Of a DNA stretch of 27,673 nt, positions 1 through 8,698 are shown one piece after another. The notes below the pieces were generated by a model, which did no database searches, was not told the DNA's origin, and saw only the letters and a program-made list of their open reading frames with translations. Both the position numbers and the translations under genes were made by a program. Position 1 is the first letter of the stretch. Every line of letters begins with the position of its first letter. The stretch covers positions 1 to 27,673 of the IMG/VR virus record IMGVR_UViG_3300043411_000887, one strand, 5' to 3'. The DNA is from a virus.

Positions 1-232
1 CGCGGCTGATCGCGTGCGCGGCGAGGGCGCGCGCAGCGTCCCCGACGTCCTGCGCCGCGGCGGTCAGCTCCTCGACGGGCGTGTGCGCGCCGAAGTCGTC
101 CTCGGTCGCGTCGAGGTCGCCGATCACGTGCGGCCCCGGGCGCGTCACTTCGCGCGCGTGGTCGACGTGGCGCGGCGACGGCGGATCGTCGCCACCGCGG
201 CGGAACCGGCCCGAGGGGGGATCGCTGGCCAT
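1..232 (-). CDS. Unknown protein, N-terminal part, cut by left window edge
   Basis: An open frame begins with ATG at 232 and runs without a stop to the left edge, giving 77 codons. The start lies one base after the TGA stop (234-236) of the upstream gene, the usual close spacing in this operon. The visible protein begins MASDPPSGRFRRGGDD. It is hydrophilic and rich in Asp, Arg and Pro, then becomes Ala-rich and probably helical (VEELTAAAQDVGDAARALAA). No signal peptide or recognisable domain is visible. By position it is another late gene after the tail proteins, so a structural or lysis role is possible, but I do not recognise it. Confidence 0.6.
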   Translation of the reverse strand, partial: MASDPPSGRFRRGGDDPPSPRHVDHAREVTRPGPHVIGDLDATEDDFGAHTPVEELTAAAQDVGDAARALAAHAISR

Positions 233-233
233 G

Positions 234-1136
234 TCAGCCCCCCGCCCTCTCGAGCTGGTCTTGCAGCACAGCCAAGAACGTGAACCGATACGACCAGAAG
301 TTCAGCGCGGCGGTGCCCTCGAAGACGATCAGCGGCAGGCCGAGCGCGCCGGTCTGATTGCCTTGGCGTACGCCGTAGCGGTGCTGGCCGACGATGAACG
401 GATCGGGCGACGTCAGATCACCCGTGCCCGTCGCGCTCGCCGCGGCGCACGCGGCCACGCCGTACTGCGCGCCGCCGAGGCCCGCCGCGAGCTGTGCCGC
501 CCGCTCGTCGGTGCGGAGCGCGCAGGTCATCCACGAGGTCTTGGCATTCGGGTTGTTGCCCAGCGACATCATCCGCCACCGCCCGTCGGCGGCGTCGTAC
601 GACTCCCACACGGTGTCGGTGTTGTGGTGCCCGGCGTCGCCGTGCATCAAGAAACCAAACCCGCCGTCGCCGTTGCTCGACGGCCCCCACCCGCGATTCG
701 CGCCGTAGTAGGTCGCGGTCGGGTAATACGGGTCCTCGGAGTTCGGCCCGACGGCGTTGCTCATCACGAGCCCGCCGTCGGCGATCCCGTCGTATCGCCA
801 CGGGTAGAGGATCGCCCACGCCTGTGAGGCGAAGTTGAACGCGGCCAACGACTGCGCGCGCCACAGCTGCGTCGCCAGGTCGAGCGTCTCCATCGTGGTG
901 TGGACGAACCCCGCCGCCTGCCCGATCGTCGAGCGCCCCGCCACCGCTTGCGGCCCCTCGCTGATCAGGTCCCACGGGTCGGCGCGGTTGAGGTCGAACG
1001 CCACGCCGCCGCGGATCGACGTGAGCGCGTGCGACGGCGTGAGGTCGATCGACGTGCCAGCCCCCGCAGCGGCCTGCATGACGCGCCCGATCTCCGCTAG
1101 GGAGAACGAGCGTAGCAGCGGGGGCAGCGCGGCCAC
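234..1136 (-). CDS. Unknown virion-associated protein, 300 aa
   Basis: The chosen start is GTG at 1136, one base after the TAG stop (1138-1140) of the previous gene; the frame stays open a little further upstream but that part is arginine-rich shadow. The protein begins MAALPPLLRSFSLAEIGRVM. The middle is rich in Trp, Tyr, Gly and Asn (for example WAILYPWRYDG, YGANRGWGPSSNGDGG), a composition typical of compact beta-rich extracellular or virion proteins. The C-terminal part carries LIVFEGTAALNFWSYRFTF. There are no membrane segments or catalytic motifs I can name. Its place at the end of the tail and ejection block suggests a tail or surface component; that is inference from context only. Confidence 0.72.
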   Translation of the reverse strand: MAALPPLLRSFSLAEIGRVMQAAAGAGTSIDLTPSHALTSIRGGVAFDLNRADPWDLISEGPQAVAGRSTIGQAAGFVHTTMETLDLATQLWRAQSLAAFNFASQAWAILYPWRYDGIADGGLVMSNAVGPNSEDPYYPTATYYGANRGWGPSSNGDGGFGFLMHGDAGHHNTDTVWESYDAADGRWRMMSLGNNPNAKTSWMTCALRTDERAAQLAAGLGGAQYGVAACAAASATGTGDLTSPDPFIVGQHRYGVRQGNQTGALGLPLIVFEGTAALNFWSYRFTFLAVLQDQLERAGG

Positions 1137-1137
1137 G

Positions 1138-2073
1138 CTACGCCTCCCAGCCCAGCCCCTGCGAGACGGTCTGTGCCTTCGTCGCGCCAGCAGCCTCGGC
1201 GCCGATCGCGCAGAAGCCACCCTGGGCCCACGCGCCGCCGTTGTACATCGGCGTCGCGGCCGGAATCGGTCCGAACCCGAACTCCTGCCCCGTCGTCGAC
1301 AGCGTGCCGAGGCCCGTGCAGGTCGTCGACGTTGCGGCGATCAGCACGCCGCCGCGCGAGACACGTACCCGCGCCACTGGCTCCGCGCCACTGCGATCGA
1401 GCTGGACCACGACGTCGACGGGCGGGCCGCCAACCGCCAGCGCGCCGGCCGCACAGGTCACGTCCTTGGTGTGGGCGATGTTCCCGTCACCGACCCACAG
1501 ATTCACGTCCCCCGCGTCGGTGACGTAGACCTGCCACCCCCAGACCGTCGAGCCCGTGTACTTCGCGCGGCCGAGCAACGCGTGGCCGGTGCCGGACGGG
1601 TCCGACGCGAACCCCACGCGCCCGCCGGCGATGAACGACGACGCGGCCGGGTCGAGCACGTCGGCCGAGAGCGAGTCTCCCGTGGCGGAATCGAAGTGGA
1701 TCCCGCGGAGGCTCTTGCCGTCGGGGCCGACCAGCTCGGCGCCGAACGTCGGCGACCCCAAGGTGGCCAACGTCGCCGTGACGTCGCCCAGCGAGGCGAG
1801 GTTGCCGGTCGCGATCATCCGATCGAGCCGCCACCACGCCGCCGAGGTCAGGCCGGTAGCCGCCTCGAACTCGGCGTTCGTGTTCGGCAGCGGCGGCAGC
1901 AGCCGTACCCCGTTGAGGGTGACGTTGTCGGCGACGACGTCACCGTAGTGCGTGCCGGTCGTGTCGCCGGTGAGCGGGCCGACGAACGCCGTCGCGGTGA
2001 CGGTGCCGGTTACCGTGACCGAGTCAGCGCGGATAGCGCCCGACCCTGCGAAGTTGTGGCTGAAGTTGGTCAT
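1138..2073 (-). CDS. Tail fiber-like protein with LamG/concanavalin-like domain, 311 aa
   Basis: ATG at 2073 overlaps the TGA of the preceding gene as ATGA. Residues 1-60 carry a Gly/Thr/Val repeat style usual in phage fibers (SVTVTGTVTATAFVGPLTGD). From about residue 75 to 290 the pattern resembles a LamG/concanavalin-like jelly-roll: HFDSATGDSLSAD, then SFIAGGRVGF, HALLGRA, WGWQVYVTDAGDVNLWVGDG, then VDVVVQLDRSG and RVRVSRGGVLI. Such domains bind glycans, so a receptor-binding or surface-attachment role is likely. The domain call is by eye. It lies between a small beta-rich protein and the 300-residue protein at the end of the tail block. Confidence 0.72.
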   Translation of the reverse strand: MTNFSHNFAGSGAIRADSVTVTGTVTATAFVGPLTGDTTGTHYGDVVADNVTLNGVRLLPPLPNTNAEFEAATGLTSAAWWRLDRMIATGNLASLGDVTATLATLGSPTFGAELVGPDGKSLRGIHFDSATGDSLSADVLDPAASSFIAGGRVGFASDPSGTGHALLGRAKYTGSTVWGWQVYVTDAGDVNLWVGDGNIAHTKDVTCAAGALAVGGPPVDVVVQLDRSGAEPVARVRVSRGGVLIAATSTTCTGLGTLSTTGQEFGFGPIPAATPMYNGGAWAQGGFCAIGAEAAGATKAQTVSQGLGWEA

Positions 2074-2483
2074 CGCGCACCCCGTGCCTTGCTGTGCTCG
2101 GTGCCGCGCAGTGTCCCGCCGGTCGTCACGTCGATCTTGGCGCGCAGCCGCTTGGACATCATGTCGGCATAGTGCGCGACCGTCTCGCCGGCGCTCGCGG
2201 CCGGGCTGACCGTGGTCGCACTGGTCGTCGCCCAGCCGCTGCCGACCGCGGCGTACGATGACACCGCGAACGGGCCGTCGCTCGGACGGTTGCTCGCCTC
2301 GACCGTGATCGCCGCGACGAGCGCCGCGTTGTACTCCCAATGCACCGAGAGCCCGACTCGATCGGGGATGTCGTCCATGAACTCGGCGTAGTAGACGGTC
2401 GCATCGGCAAGCGTGAACGTTCCCGCATCGTTTGGGGTCTGCTCGACGCCGGCAGCGGTGTACAGCTTGATCAGGAGTCGCAT
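2070..2483 (-). CDS. Small beta-rich virion structural protein, 137 aa
   Basis: ATG at 2483 lies five bases after the stop of the 993-residue ejection protein, and its own TGA overlaps the next start (ATGA, 2070-2073). The protein begins MRLLIKLYTAAGVEQ and has a beta-sandwich-like alternation, with LSVHWEYNAALVAAITVEAS, VSSYAAVGSGW, and a C-terminal segment RLRAKIDVTTGGTLRGTEH. This arrangement (an 'Ala-Ala-Ile-Thr-Val' strand pair followed by a 'Ser-Lys-Arg-Leu-Arg' strand and a basic tail) is common in small phage decoration or minor tail proteins. No catalytic motif is seen. Function is inferred from fold style and position. Confidence 0.75.
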   Translation of the reverse strand: MRLLIKLYTAAGVEQTPNDAGTFTLADATVYYAEFMDDIPDRVGLSVHWEYNAALVAAITVEASNRPSDGPFAVSSYAAVGSGWATTSATTVSPAASAGETVAHYADMMSKRLRAKIDVTTGGTLRGTEHSKARGAR

Positions 2484-2487
2484 GGGG

Positions 2488-5469
2488 CTACCTCGCTCGG
2501 CGGTCAGCGCCGGTCATGAACATGTCGGAGACGTTCGGCGCGCCACCGGGCGCCGGGGTCATCGCAGGTGCGGCAGGCGCGTTCGGCGCCGGCGCCATTG
2601 TCGGGCTGATCGCCTGGATCGCCGCGATCTGCGCCGGCTCCATCGACGAGATCAGCGGCACGTCGAACAGCGCCGACATCCGCACCACGAGCTGGTGCGG
2701 CAGCGCCTCGCGGACGTCCGGCGCCTTGAGCAGCAGGTGGGCGCGCGCCTCCTCGTAGAGCCGCGGGTACACCTCGCGCAGCGTGTCGACCGCCTCGGCC
2801 GTCACGACGCCGCGCGAGACGTCGTCGAGCACGCCGATCGGGTCGTTCGCAGCGCGCACGCGGCGGGCGAAGCGGTCGATCTCGGCCGGCGCGGGTCGCC
2901 ACTGCGCGCGCGACAGGGGTGCGGCGATCGGCGGCGTCGGGGCGTGCTTGGCCAGATAGGACAGCTTCCGCTGTGCCACGGCCGCCACCGCATCGACGAC
3001 GCCCGCCGACTGCACGCCGCGCAGGTTCGCGCGGATGGTCGCGGCGACGCCCGCCGGGTTGGCGGTCGCGGCGTCGAGCTCGGCGAGGCGCGCCCGCAGC
3101 GCGTCGACGTCCGACTTCGGCGCGGGGCGCTTCTGGCCGTCATCGTAGAGCCGCGCCCGCAGCGCCTCGGCCGCGCGCGGCAGCGTCGCGACAGCGCCCA
3201 TCCGCCCCGCGGCGGTGTTCGCGCGACCGGCCGCCTTGGCGCCACCGGCCAGCATCTTCTCGACGCTCTCGGCCACGCGGTCGCGCGCCCGGCTCGAGCC
3301 AGCCGCCACCGCCGCATCGCCGACGAGCGGCACGCGAAATCCGGCCTTCTTCGCGACCGTCAGCGCCGCCCGCAGCTTGAGGTAGGCCGATGCGATCGGG
3401 CCGATGACGGGGATGTTCTTGACGTCGAACGGCGTGTGAATGCCGACCGCCTGCAGCGCCTCGTTTGCGGCGCCGAGGTCCGCGAGCAGCCTCGCCTTGC
3501 CGCCGCCCGCCTTGGCCATCGCGGTCGCGCCTGGCAGCGAGACGAGCGACGCGGCCTTGAGCGGGTCGCCGCCGGCCGCCACCTGCGCCGCCTCGCCGGC
3601 CGCGTCGCGGACGATCGGCGCGGTCGCCTCGACGGCAGGCGTCGCGGCCACGGCGGGGGCGGTCGGCATGTCGTCGGCGATCTGCGCCATGCGCGCGATC
3701 CCATCGTCGGCGTGCGCGTCGACCGCGGCGGCGTGCTTGGCCGCCGTCTCGACGAGATCCGCCGGCGCGGCGGGGCCGAGTTGCTCCACGAGCGATGCCA
3801 TCGTCTGTTCGTACTCCGCGAGGTCCGCCGCCGCTCGATTCATGCTGTCGACGTCCGCGAAGTCGTCCGCGCTCATCGTCGCGCCGTCGAACCCCGGCGC
3901 CGTGCCGTCGGCGAAGTCGACCGCCAGATCGTCGGGCGCGGGGCCGATCGGCTCCATCTGCGCCCGATAGCTGGGGTCCTCGTACCAGTGGTTCTTGTTC
4001 TTGTACCACTTGTCGAACGTGGCCCGCCCCTCGACGACCTCCGTCAGCGCCTTGGCGCGCTCGGGGCCGATCGTCTCGAGGATCGCGGCTTTCTCGGCAT
4101 CGTTCGCGACGGTGTACGCCTGCTTCACGCGGCCGAGCGTCATGTCGGCCATCTCGGGGATCTCGACCCGGTGCGTCCCGTTGCGGTCGCGGATCGTGAA
4201 GCGCGATCGGATCTTCTCGGCCGCCGCCTCGTGAGCCTTCGCTGCGTTGACGATCGCCGCCGCCTCGGGGTCGATCTCGGCCATCGCCTCGTGGATCTCG
4301 TCGACAACGGGCTTGCGCTGCGCCATGCCGCCGAACGTCTCGCCCGCGTCCAGCTTGCTCTTGGTCGCGGCAAGCTGCGCCAGGAGGTCGTCGCCGCCAT
4401 CCGCCGCGGCCACGGGCGGCACGTCGGGCGCGGTCACCACGTCGACCTGCACGGGCTTGTCGGGCGCGGCGCTGGTCGGCAGCGGCTCGACGGGCGCGAG
4501 ATCGTCCGCGGCGGCGCCGGGCTTGCGGGTGCGCGGCGCCCGGGGCGGCGGATTCTTCGCGCGGTCCAGCTTGATCGCGTCGAGCTCGCGCTGCGTCGCC
4601 AGCTTCTGCTCGGCCTGCGCCGCCTCGGCCGCACGACGCTCGGCCACCTTCGCCTGTGCCGCCACGTCGAGATCCGCGCGCTGGAGTCGCAGCGCCTCGA
4701 GCTTGTCGCGGGCGGCCTGCTGCGCACGCTCCGTGCCGTCGAGGGCCTTGGTCAGCTCGGCGTCCACGTTGTCGGCGGCCTTCGCCAGCTCAGCCTTGCC
4801 GCCCAGGCTCTTGGGTACGAGCTTGCGCGCAGCGATGAAGCCCTGTTCCGCCGCGCCGAGGCCACCGCCGATCGCGCCGCCGAGGAGCGCGCCCTTGCCC
4901 GCCTCGGCCATGAACGCTTCCGCCGACAGGTCCCGATCGCCGAGCGCCACCGACGACAGGTACTGCCCGCCGGTCTGCATCGCACCCTCGGCGGCGCCGG
5001 CCTTCGCGAGCGCGCCGATCTTCCGCCACGCCGACGCACCCTCGCCGACCTGCGCGATCCGCTCGCCCATGAGCGCCGCGCGGCCCGCCGGCAGCGCCTT
5101 GAGCAGCGAGCCCTGACCGCCGGGGAGTAACGCCGGCGCGACGGCTCCGGCGATCTCGCTGATCGCGGTGGTCTTGGCGAAGTCCTGCTCGAGCGCCTTC
5201 TGCTCGTCGCGCCCAAAGCCTAGCCCCTCTTCGAGCACCTTCGATCCGCCGAACGTGGCGCCCGACATGAAGCCGTGCACCGCCGCGCCGACCTGATCGA
5301 GCGCACCACGGCCGGCCTGACGCTCGGCGAGGACGGCCTTGTCCGCGGCCTGCACGATGTCGCCGCCGCCCTCGGGCCGGAACCCTTGGCGCAGGTAGTA
5401 CTCGGCATCGGTCGGCGCGACCGTGACGGTCTGCCCCGTGTCACTGATCAGGCGCACGTCGTCAGGCAT
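2488..5469 (-). CDS. Large internal virion/ejection-type protein, 993 aa
   Basis: The frame can start at GTG 5472 or ATG 5469 (tandem GTGATG). ATG is preferred because an AGGGG element lies five bases before it. The protein is Ala-rich and mostly helical. Residues 100-210 contain several amphipathic or weakly hydrophobic stretches (ISEIAGAVAPALLPGG, GALLGGAIGGGLGAAEQGF); residues 235-310 form a probable coiled coil; a Pro-rich linker follows; a second hydrophobic stretch (NIPVIGPIASAYLKLRAAL) lies near residue 705. The C-terminus is Pro/Ala-rich. Size, composition and position after the tail nozzle match the large inner-core or DNA-ejection proteins of short-tailed phages. No transglycosylase or peptidase motif could be recognised, so the specific role is inferred. 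Confidence 0.75.
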   Translation of the reverse strand: MPDDVRLISDTGQTVTVAPTDAEYYLRQGFRPEGGGDIVQAADKAVLAERQAGRGALDQVGAAVHGFMSGATFGGSKVLEEGLGFGRDEQKALEQDFAKTTAISEIAGAVAPALLPGGQGSLLKALPAGRAALMGERIAQVGEGASAWRKIGALAKAGAAEGAMQTGGQYLSSVALGDRDLSAEAFMAEAGKGALLGGAIGGGLGAAEQGFIAARKLVPKSLGGKAELAKAADNVDAELTKALDGTERAQQAARDKLEALRLQRADLDVAAQAKVAERRAAEAAQAEQKLATQRELDAIKLDRAKNPPPRAPRTRKPGAAADDLAPVEPLPTSAAPDKPVQVDVVTAPDVPPVAAADGGDDLLAQLAATKSKLDAGETFGGMAQRKPVVDEIHEAMAEIDPEAAAIVNAAKAHEAAAEKIRSRFTIRDRNGTHRVEIPEMADMTLGRVKQAYTVANDAEKAAILETIGPERAKALTEVVEGRATFDKWYKNKNHWYEDPSYRAQMEPIGPAPDDLAVDFADGTAPGFDGATMSADDFADVDSMNRAAADLAEYEQTMASLVEQLGPAAPADLVETAAKHAAAVDAHADDGIARMAQIADDMPTAPAVAATPAVEATAPIVRDAAGEAAQVAAGGDPLKAASLVSLPGATAMAKAGGGKARLLADLGAANEALQAVGIHTPFDVKNIPVIGPIASAYLKLRAALTVAKKAGFRVPLVGDAAVAAGSSRARDRVAESVEKMLAGGAKAAGRANTAAGRMGAVATLPRAAEALRARLYDDGQKRPAPKSDVDALRARLAELDAATANPAGVAATIRANLRGVQSAGVVDAVAAVAQRKLSYLAKHAPTPPIAAPLSRAQWRPAPAEIDRFARRVRAANDPIGVLDDVSRGVVTAEAVDTLREVYPRLYEEARAHLLLKAPDVREALPHQLVVRMSALFDVPLISSMEPAQIAAIQAISPTMAPAPNAPAAPAMTPAPGGAPNVSDMFMTGADRRAR

Positions 5470-7850
5470 CACCGCCCCTTGCTGGCGAGAATCGCCTCGA
5501 GCTCACGCATCGCGATCTTCTTCGCCGTCGCATTGCCGCGGATCACGCCGAGGTCGACGTCGGCCGCATCGCCGCCGCGCGACAGCCTCTCGAGGCCCGC
5601 GATCGCCGCCTTGTCGCCCGCCCGCGCCCGGTCGGCCAGGAGCGTCAGCGGCGACGTGCCGCCCGCGATCGCCTTCTGCGCGGCGGCGGTCTTGGCGGTC
5701 TGCGCCACCGCGGCCCGTTCGGCGGCGGCGGCCTCCTGCGCGCTCAGCTCGCGCGCCCCGGACACCGGCGCCTTGCCGCCCTTCGCGGCCCCGGCGCGCG
5801 CCTCGGCCACGGAGGCGAGCGCCTGCTCGTCGCCGAGGTTCGCCAGCGTCTCGAGCGCGGCGGCGGCGACATCTTCGCGCGGTCCCGTGGCGAGGCCGAT
5901 CAGCGTCTGCTTGGCGCGCGCGGCCTCGGGCTTGTCAGTCTTGGCGACGGTCGCCAGTTCATCGATCGCGGTCCGCTGCGTCTTGGTCACGCGGTTCAGA
6001 CCGCCCTCGCCGACCTGCTCGACCTTCGCGATCGCGCCGCGCTCCTGGTTGGTGACGCGCCGGCCGCCGAACGAATCGCCATCGCCGACGACCTTGCCGG
6101 CCGCCGACCAGAACGCGCCCGGCTTCGCGCCGGCGAGGATCTGGTCAGGCGTCTTGTCGCCCTGGATGTCCTTGGCCAGCGTGTCGATCCGGTCCGTCGT
6201 GGCCTTGTCGGGCTCGGCGGGTGGCGACCATCGTTTGTACTCAGTACCGAGCAGGCGCATCGAGTTCGCGGTCGTATTGAACCGATCAGTCACGTTCTTG
6301 CGGAGCTGCTCGAGCCCGATTTCCGCACCATCCTGGTAGATCTTTCCGAGCACGACCTCGCCCCATCCGTCGCGCATCGGATCGCCGCCCATCAGCTTCC
6401 CCATCTGCTCGAGCGAACCCTTGTCGAGCGTGCCCATCTCGAACGCAGTGCGCAGCGAGTTCTGGATGTCGGCGACGTTGGCCTGCATCTTCTGCCACTC
6501 GCCTGACTTCAGCGCGGCGGCCTTGTTGCCGCTCGCCTTCTTCATGCGGATCAGTTCCGAGATCCGATCGTTAAGCGTCTGCGTTGCAGCAAACGACTTG
6601 GCGATCTTTGCGGCCTCCGTCTTATCGCGAGCCTGATATGGGGTCCCGTCAGCGTTGAACATGTCCGGGATGGCGCGCTCCGCGATCGCAAGATCGGTCG
6701 TTCCCTTGGCGGCAGCAATCGCCGCGTTGCGCGTTGCCTCCTTCTCGGCGATGTTCTGTGCCAGCGTCAGATCGAACTGCCGCGCATTCTCGGCGCGATC
6801 GGCGGCGCGCGACGCCGCCTGCCGCCGCGATTCACGCTCGGCCTGCTCGCGCGCGAGTCGCTGTGCGTCCTCGGCGTGCTGGTACTGCACGGCCTGGCCC
6901 AGCGCCTCCGCGCCCTTCGCCTGCACGTCGGCGGCGAACATGTGGACCGCGTCGCGCTTGAGCCCCGGCTGCATCTTGGCGGCGATAGCCTCGACTTCGC
7001 GCGCGGTCCGCGCCGTCACGCCCGCGACCGCGAGGTTCTTTGACGCGAGCGTGTTCTGCGCGGTGTCCTGCAGCACGCCGAGGCGGTCCTTGAGCATGCC
7101 GGCCTCTTGGCCAAGCGCCGCCTTCGCGCGGTACCCGTCCTCGACGTACTGATCGATCTGCCGCATCAGCAGGTCAAGCGCCGGGTTCTTGTCGCCCTGT
7201 CCCTTGACCGCCGACCCGAGGCCCGACAGCGCGACGCCGATCGCCGCGAGCGGGCTGACCTTGTACTTGTTGCGGTCGACCTTCGCGTCGGCGAACTCCT
7301 TGACCTTCGCCTCGTAGAGCGCGGTCGTGTCGCTGATCCGCTTCTGGTCGTCGGCCTCGCGCGCCTTGAACTCGTCCTCCTTGGCCGCGATCGCCGCGTT
7401 GCGATCCTCGATGGCCTTGGCCTCTTGCTCGGCCTGCTGCGCCTGTAGCTCGGCGGTGCCAGCGGCGGCCTTGACCTGCGCGCCCATCGCGGCCCGCTGC
7501 TCGCCGAGCACGTCGGCATAGGTCGCCGCGGACAGGTCGGGCACCGGCGCTTCGGCGGGCGCGGCCTGCGACGGTGGCGCGGCCTGCGGGTACGGGTCGA
7601 CCGGCGCGGGTGCGGCAGGCTGGTCGGCGGGCGTCGGCGCAAGCGACACTGGCGCGACGGGTGCGATCATCGGCGCGCCGCCCATCGGATCGGGCGGCGG
7701 CATCGCGAGCGCGCCGTCGGGCACCGGTGAGTCGGGCGGCGTGAACGACGGCGGCTCGAACCCGAGACGTCGGGCGTCGTCGGGCGAGACGAGCAGATCG
7801 CCCCCGGGACCGGGGATCGTGCCGTAGCCTGGAGTGAGTGGCGTGTACAT
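5469..7850 (-). CDS. Internal virion/ejection-type protein with coiled coils, 793 aa
   Basis: ATG at 7850 shares one base with the upstream stop (TGATG). Residues 1-105 are Pro/Ala-rich and probably disordered. Residues 115-195 and about 330-430 are Ala/Glu/Lys/Gln-rich with strong coiled-coil character. A short hydrophobic segment (SPLAAIGVALSGLGSAV) sits near residues 199-215. Near residue 660-700 there is a pair of HEAT-like helices (AAAALETLANLGDEQALASV). It is one of three consecutive helical proteins (281, 793 and 993 residues) between nozzle and left-end virion genes, the usual place for ejection proteins that leave the capsid with the DNA. No enzyme motif was seen. Confidence 0.75.
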   Translation of the reverse strand: MYTPLTPGYGTIPGPGGDLLVSPDDARRLGFEPPSFTPPDSPVPDGALAMPPPDPMGGAPMIAPVAPVSLAPTPADQPAAPAPVDPYPQAAPPSQAAPAEAPVPDLSAATYADVLGEQRAAMGAQVKAAAGTAELQAQQAEQEAKAIEDRNAAIAAKEDEFKAREADDQKRISDTTALYEAKVKEFADAKVDRNKYKVSPLAAIGVALSGLGSAVKGQGDKNPALDLLMRQIDQYVEDGYRAKAALGQEAGMLKDRLGVLQDTAQNTLASKNLAVAGVTARTAREVEAIAAKMQPGLKRDAVHMFAADVQAKGAEALGQAVQYQHAEDAQRLAREQAERESRRQAASRAADRAENARQFDLTLAQNIAEKEATRNAAIAAAKGTTDLAIAERAIPDMFNADGTPYQARDKTEAAKIAKSFAATQTLNDRISELIRMKKASGNKAAALKSGEWQKMQANVADIQNSLRTAFEMGTLDKGSLEQMGKLMGGDPMRDGWGEVVLGKIYQDGAEIGLEQLRKNVTDRFNTTANSMRLLGTEYKRWSPPAEPDKATTDRIDTLAKDIQGDKTPDQILAGAKPGAFWSAAGKVVGDGDSFGGRRVTNQERGAIAKVEQVGEGGLNRVTKTQRTAIDELATVAKTDKPEAARAKQTLIGLATGPREDVAAAALETLANLGDEQALASVAEARAGAAKGGKAPVSGARELSAQEAAAAERAAVAQTAKTAAAQKAIAGGTSPLTLLADRARAGDKAAIAGLERLSRGGDAADVDLGVIRGNATAKKIAMRELEAILASKGR

Positions 7851-8695
7851 CAGCCCCCCGGCCGGCCGGCGTAGGCGGTCAGCACCGCGCCGCCCGCTTG
7901 GAGGGCGTCGCCGAACAGCCCCCCGTCGGCGCCCTGCGCGCCGTACGCGGCCATGCGCCCCATCCGGGCGCGCAACTCGGCGTCGGACGCATTCAGGTAG
8001 TTGCCGAACATCCCCGACGAGTACGCGTCGTTCTGCTGGCGGTTCTGCAGCTCGGCGGCCTGGTTCGCGAGGTTCATCTGCTGCCCGAACTGCCCCTGCT
8101 GGAGCATGCGCTGTTGGTCAAGCTGCGCCTGCTGCGTCGCGAGGTCGAGATCCTGACCGCGCATGCCCGACAGCACGCCGCCGAGCTGACCGCGCGCGTT
8201 GGCCTGGTCCTGTAGCGCCGACTGCGACGCCATGCCGGCCGCGTTGGTGCCAAGGTCGCCGAGCTGGCGTGAGGCGGCCCGCGCCATGATCCCGGCGTTC
8301 GCGCCGCGCGCCATCCGGGCGGCGGCGAACTGCTGCGCCGCGGCCTGCTGTGCCTGGCGACCGACGGCGAGCTCGCCCGCGCCCTTCGACTGGCCGCTTG
8401 ACACCGAGGCCAGTTGGTCGGCGAGCGTCTGCATCTGGCCGCGCGCCTGGCCTTGCATGCCGGCGTCGATGCGCGTCGCCGGGCCGAGCTGCTGCGCCTG
8501 CGCTTGCGGCGTGGGCCGCCCCTGCGCGCCCATCATCTGCTGCTGCGCGTAGCCGCGGAGCATGTCGCCGCCCTCGAGACGGGTGTTCTGCTCGGCCATC
8601 GCGGCGTTGCGCGCGCGGTTGTCGCCGAACAGCACGCGCCCGGCCGACGAGCCGAAGTCCGAGATCGCGCCGCCGATGCCACTAAGGATGCCCAT
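7850..8695 (-). CDS. Gln/Ala-rich small ejection-type protein, 281 aa
   Basis: ATG at 8695 follows the nozzle stop (8699-8701) closely. The N-terminus MGILSGIGGAISDFGSSAG is a short Gly-rich amphipathic segment of the kind seen at the start of many phage internal or DNA-transfer proteins. The rest is dominated by Gln, Ala, Gly and Met (for example AQQQMMGAQGRP, QQAAAQQFAAARMARG, DQQRMLQQGQFGQQMNLAN) and is expected to be helical. It ends with a Gly/Ala segment (GGAVLTAYAGRPGG). It is the first of three helical proteins in a row, which supports membership of an ejection set comparable in number to those of short-tailed phages. Sequence family not recognised. Confidence 0.75.
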   Translation of the reverse strand: MGILSGIGGAISDFGSSAGRVLFGDNRARNAAMAEQNTRLEGGDMLRGYAQQQMMGAQGRPTPQAQAQQLGPATRIDAGMQGQARGQMQTLADQLASVSSGQSKGAGELAVGRQAQQAAAQQFAAARMARGANAGIMARAASRQLGDLGTNAAGMASQSALQDQANARGQLGGVLSGMRGQDLDLATQQAQLDQQRMLQQGQFGQQMNLANQAAELQNRQQNDAYSSGMFGNYLNASDAELRARMGRMAAYGAQGADGGLFGDALQAGGAVLTAYAGRPGG

Positions 8696-8698
8696 GGG

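Noticed and set aside
2413-5130. 905-codon plus-strand open frame
   Set aside because: It is antisense to the 993-residue ejection protein, extremely Arg-rich and lacks a ribosome-binding site; such frames are common shadows in high-GC genes.
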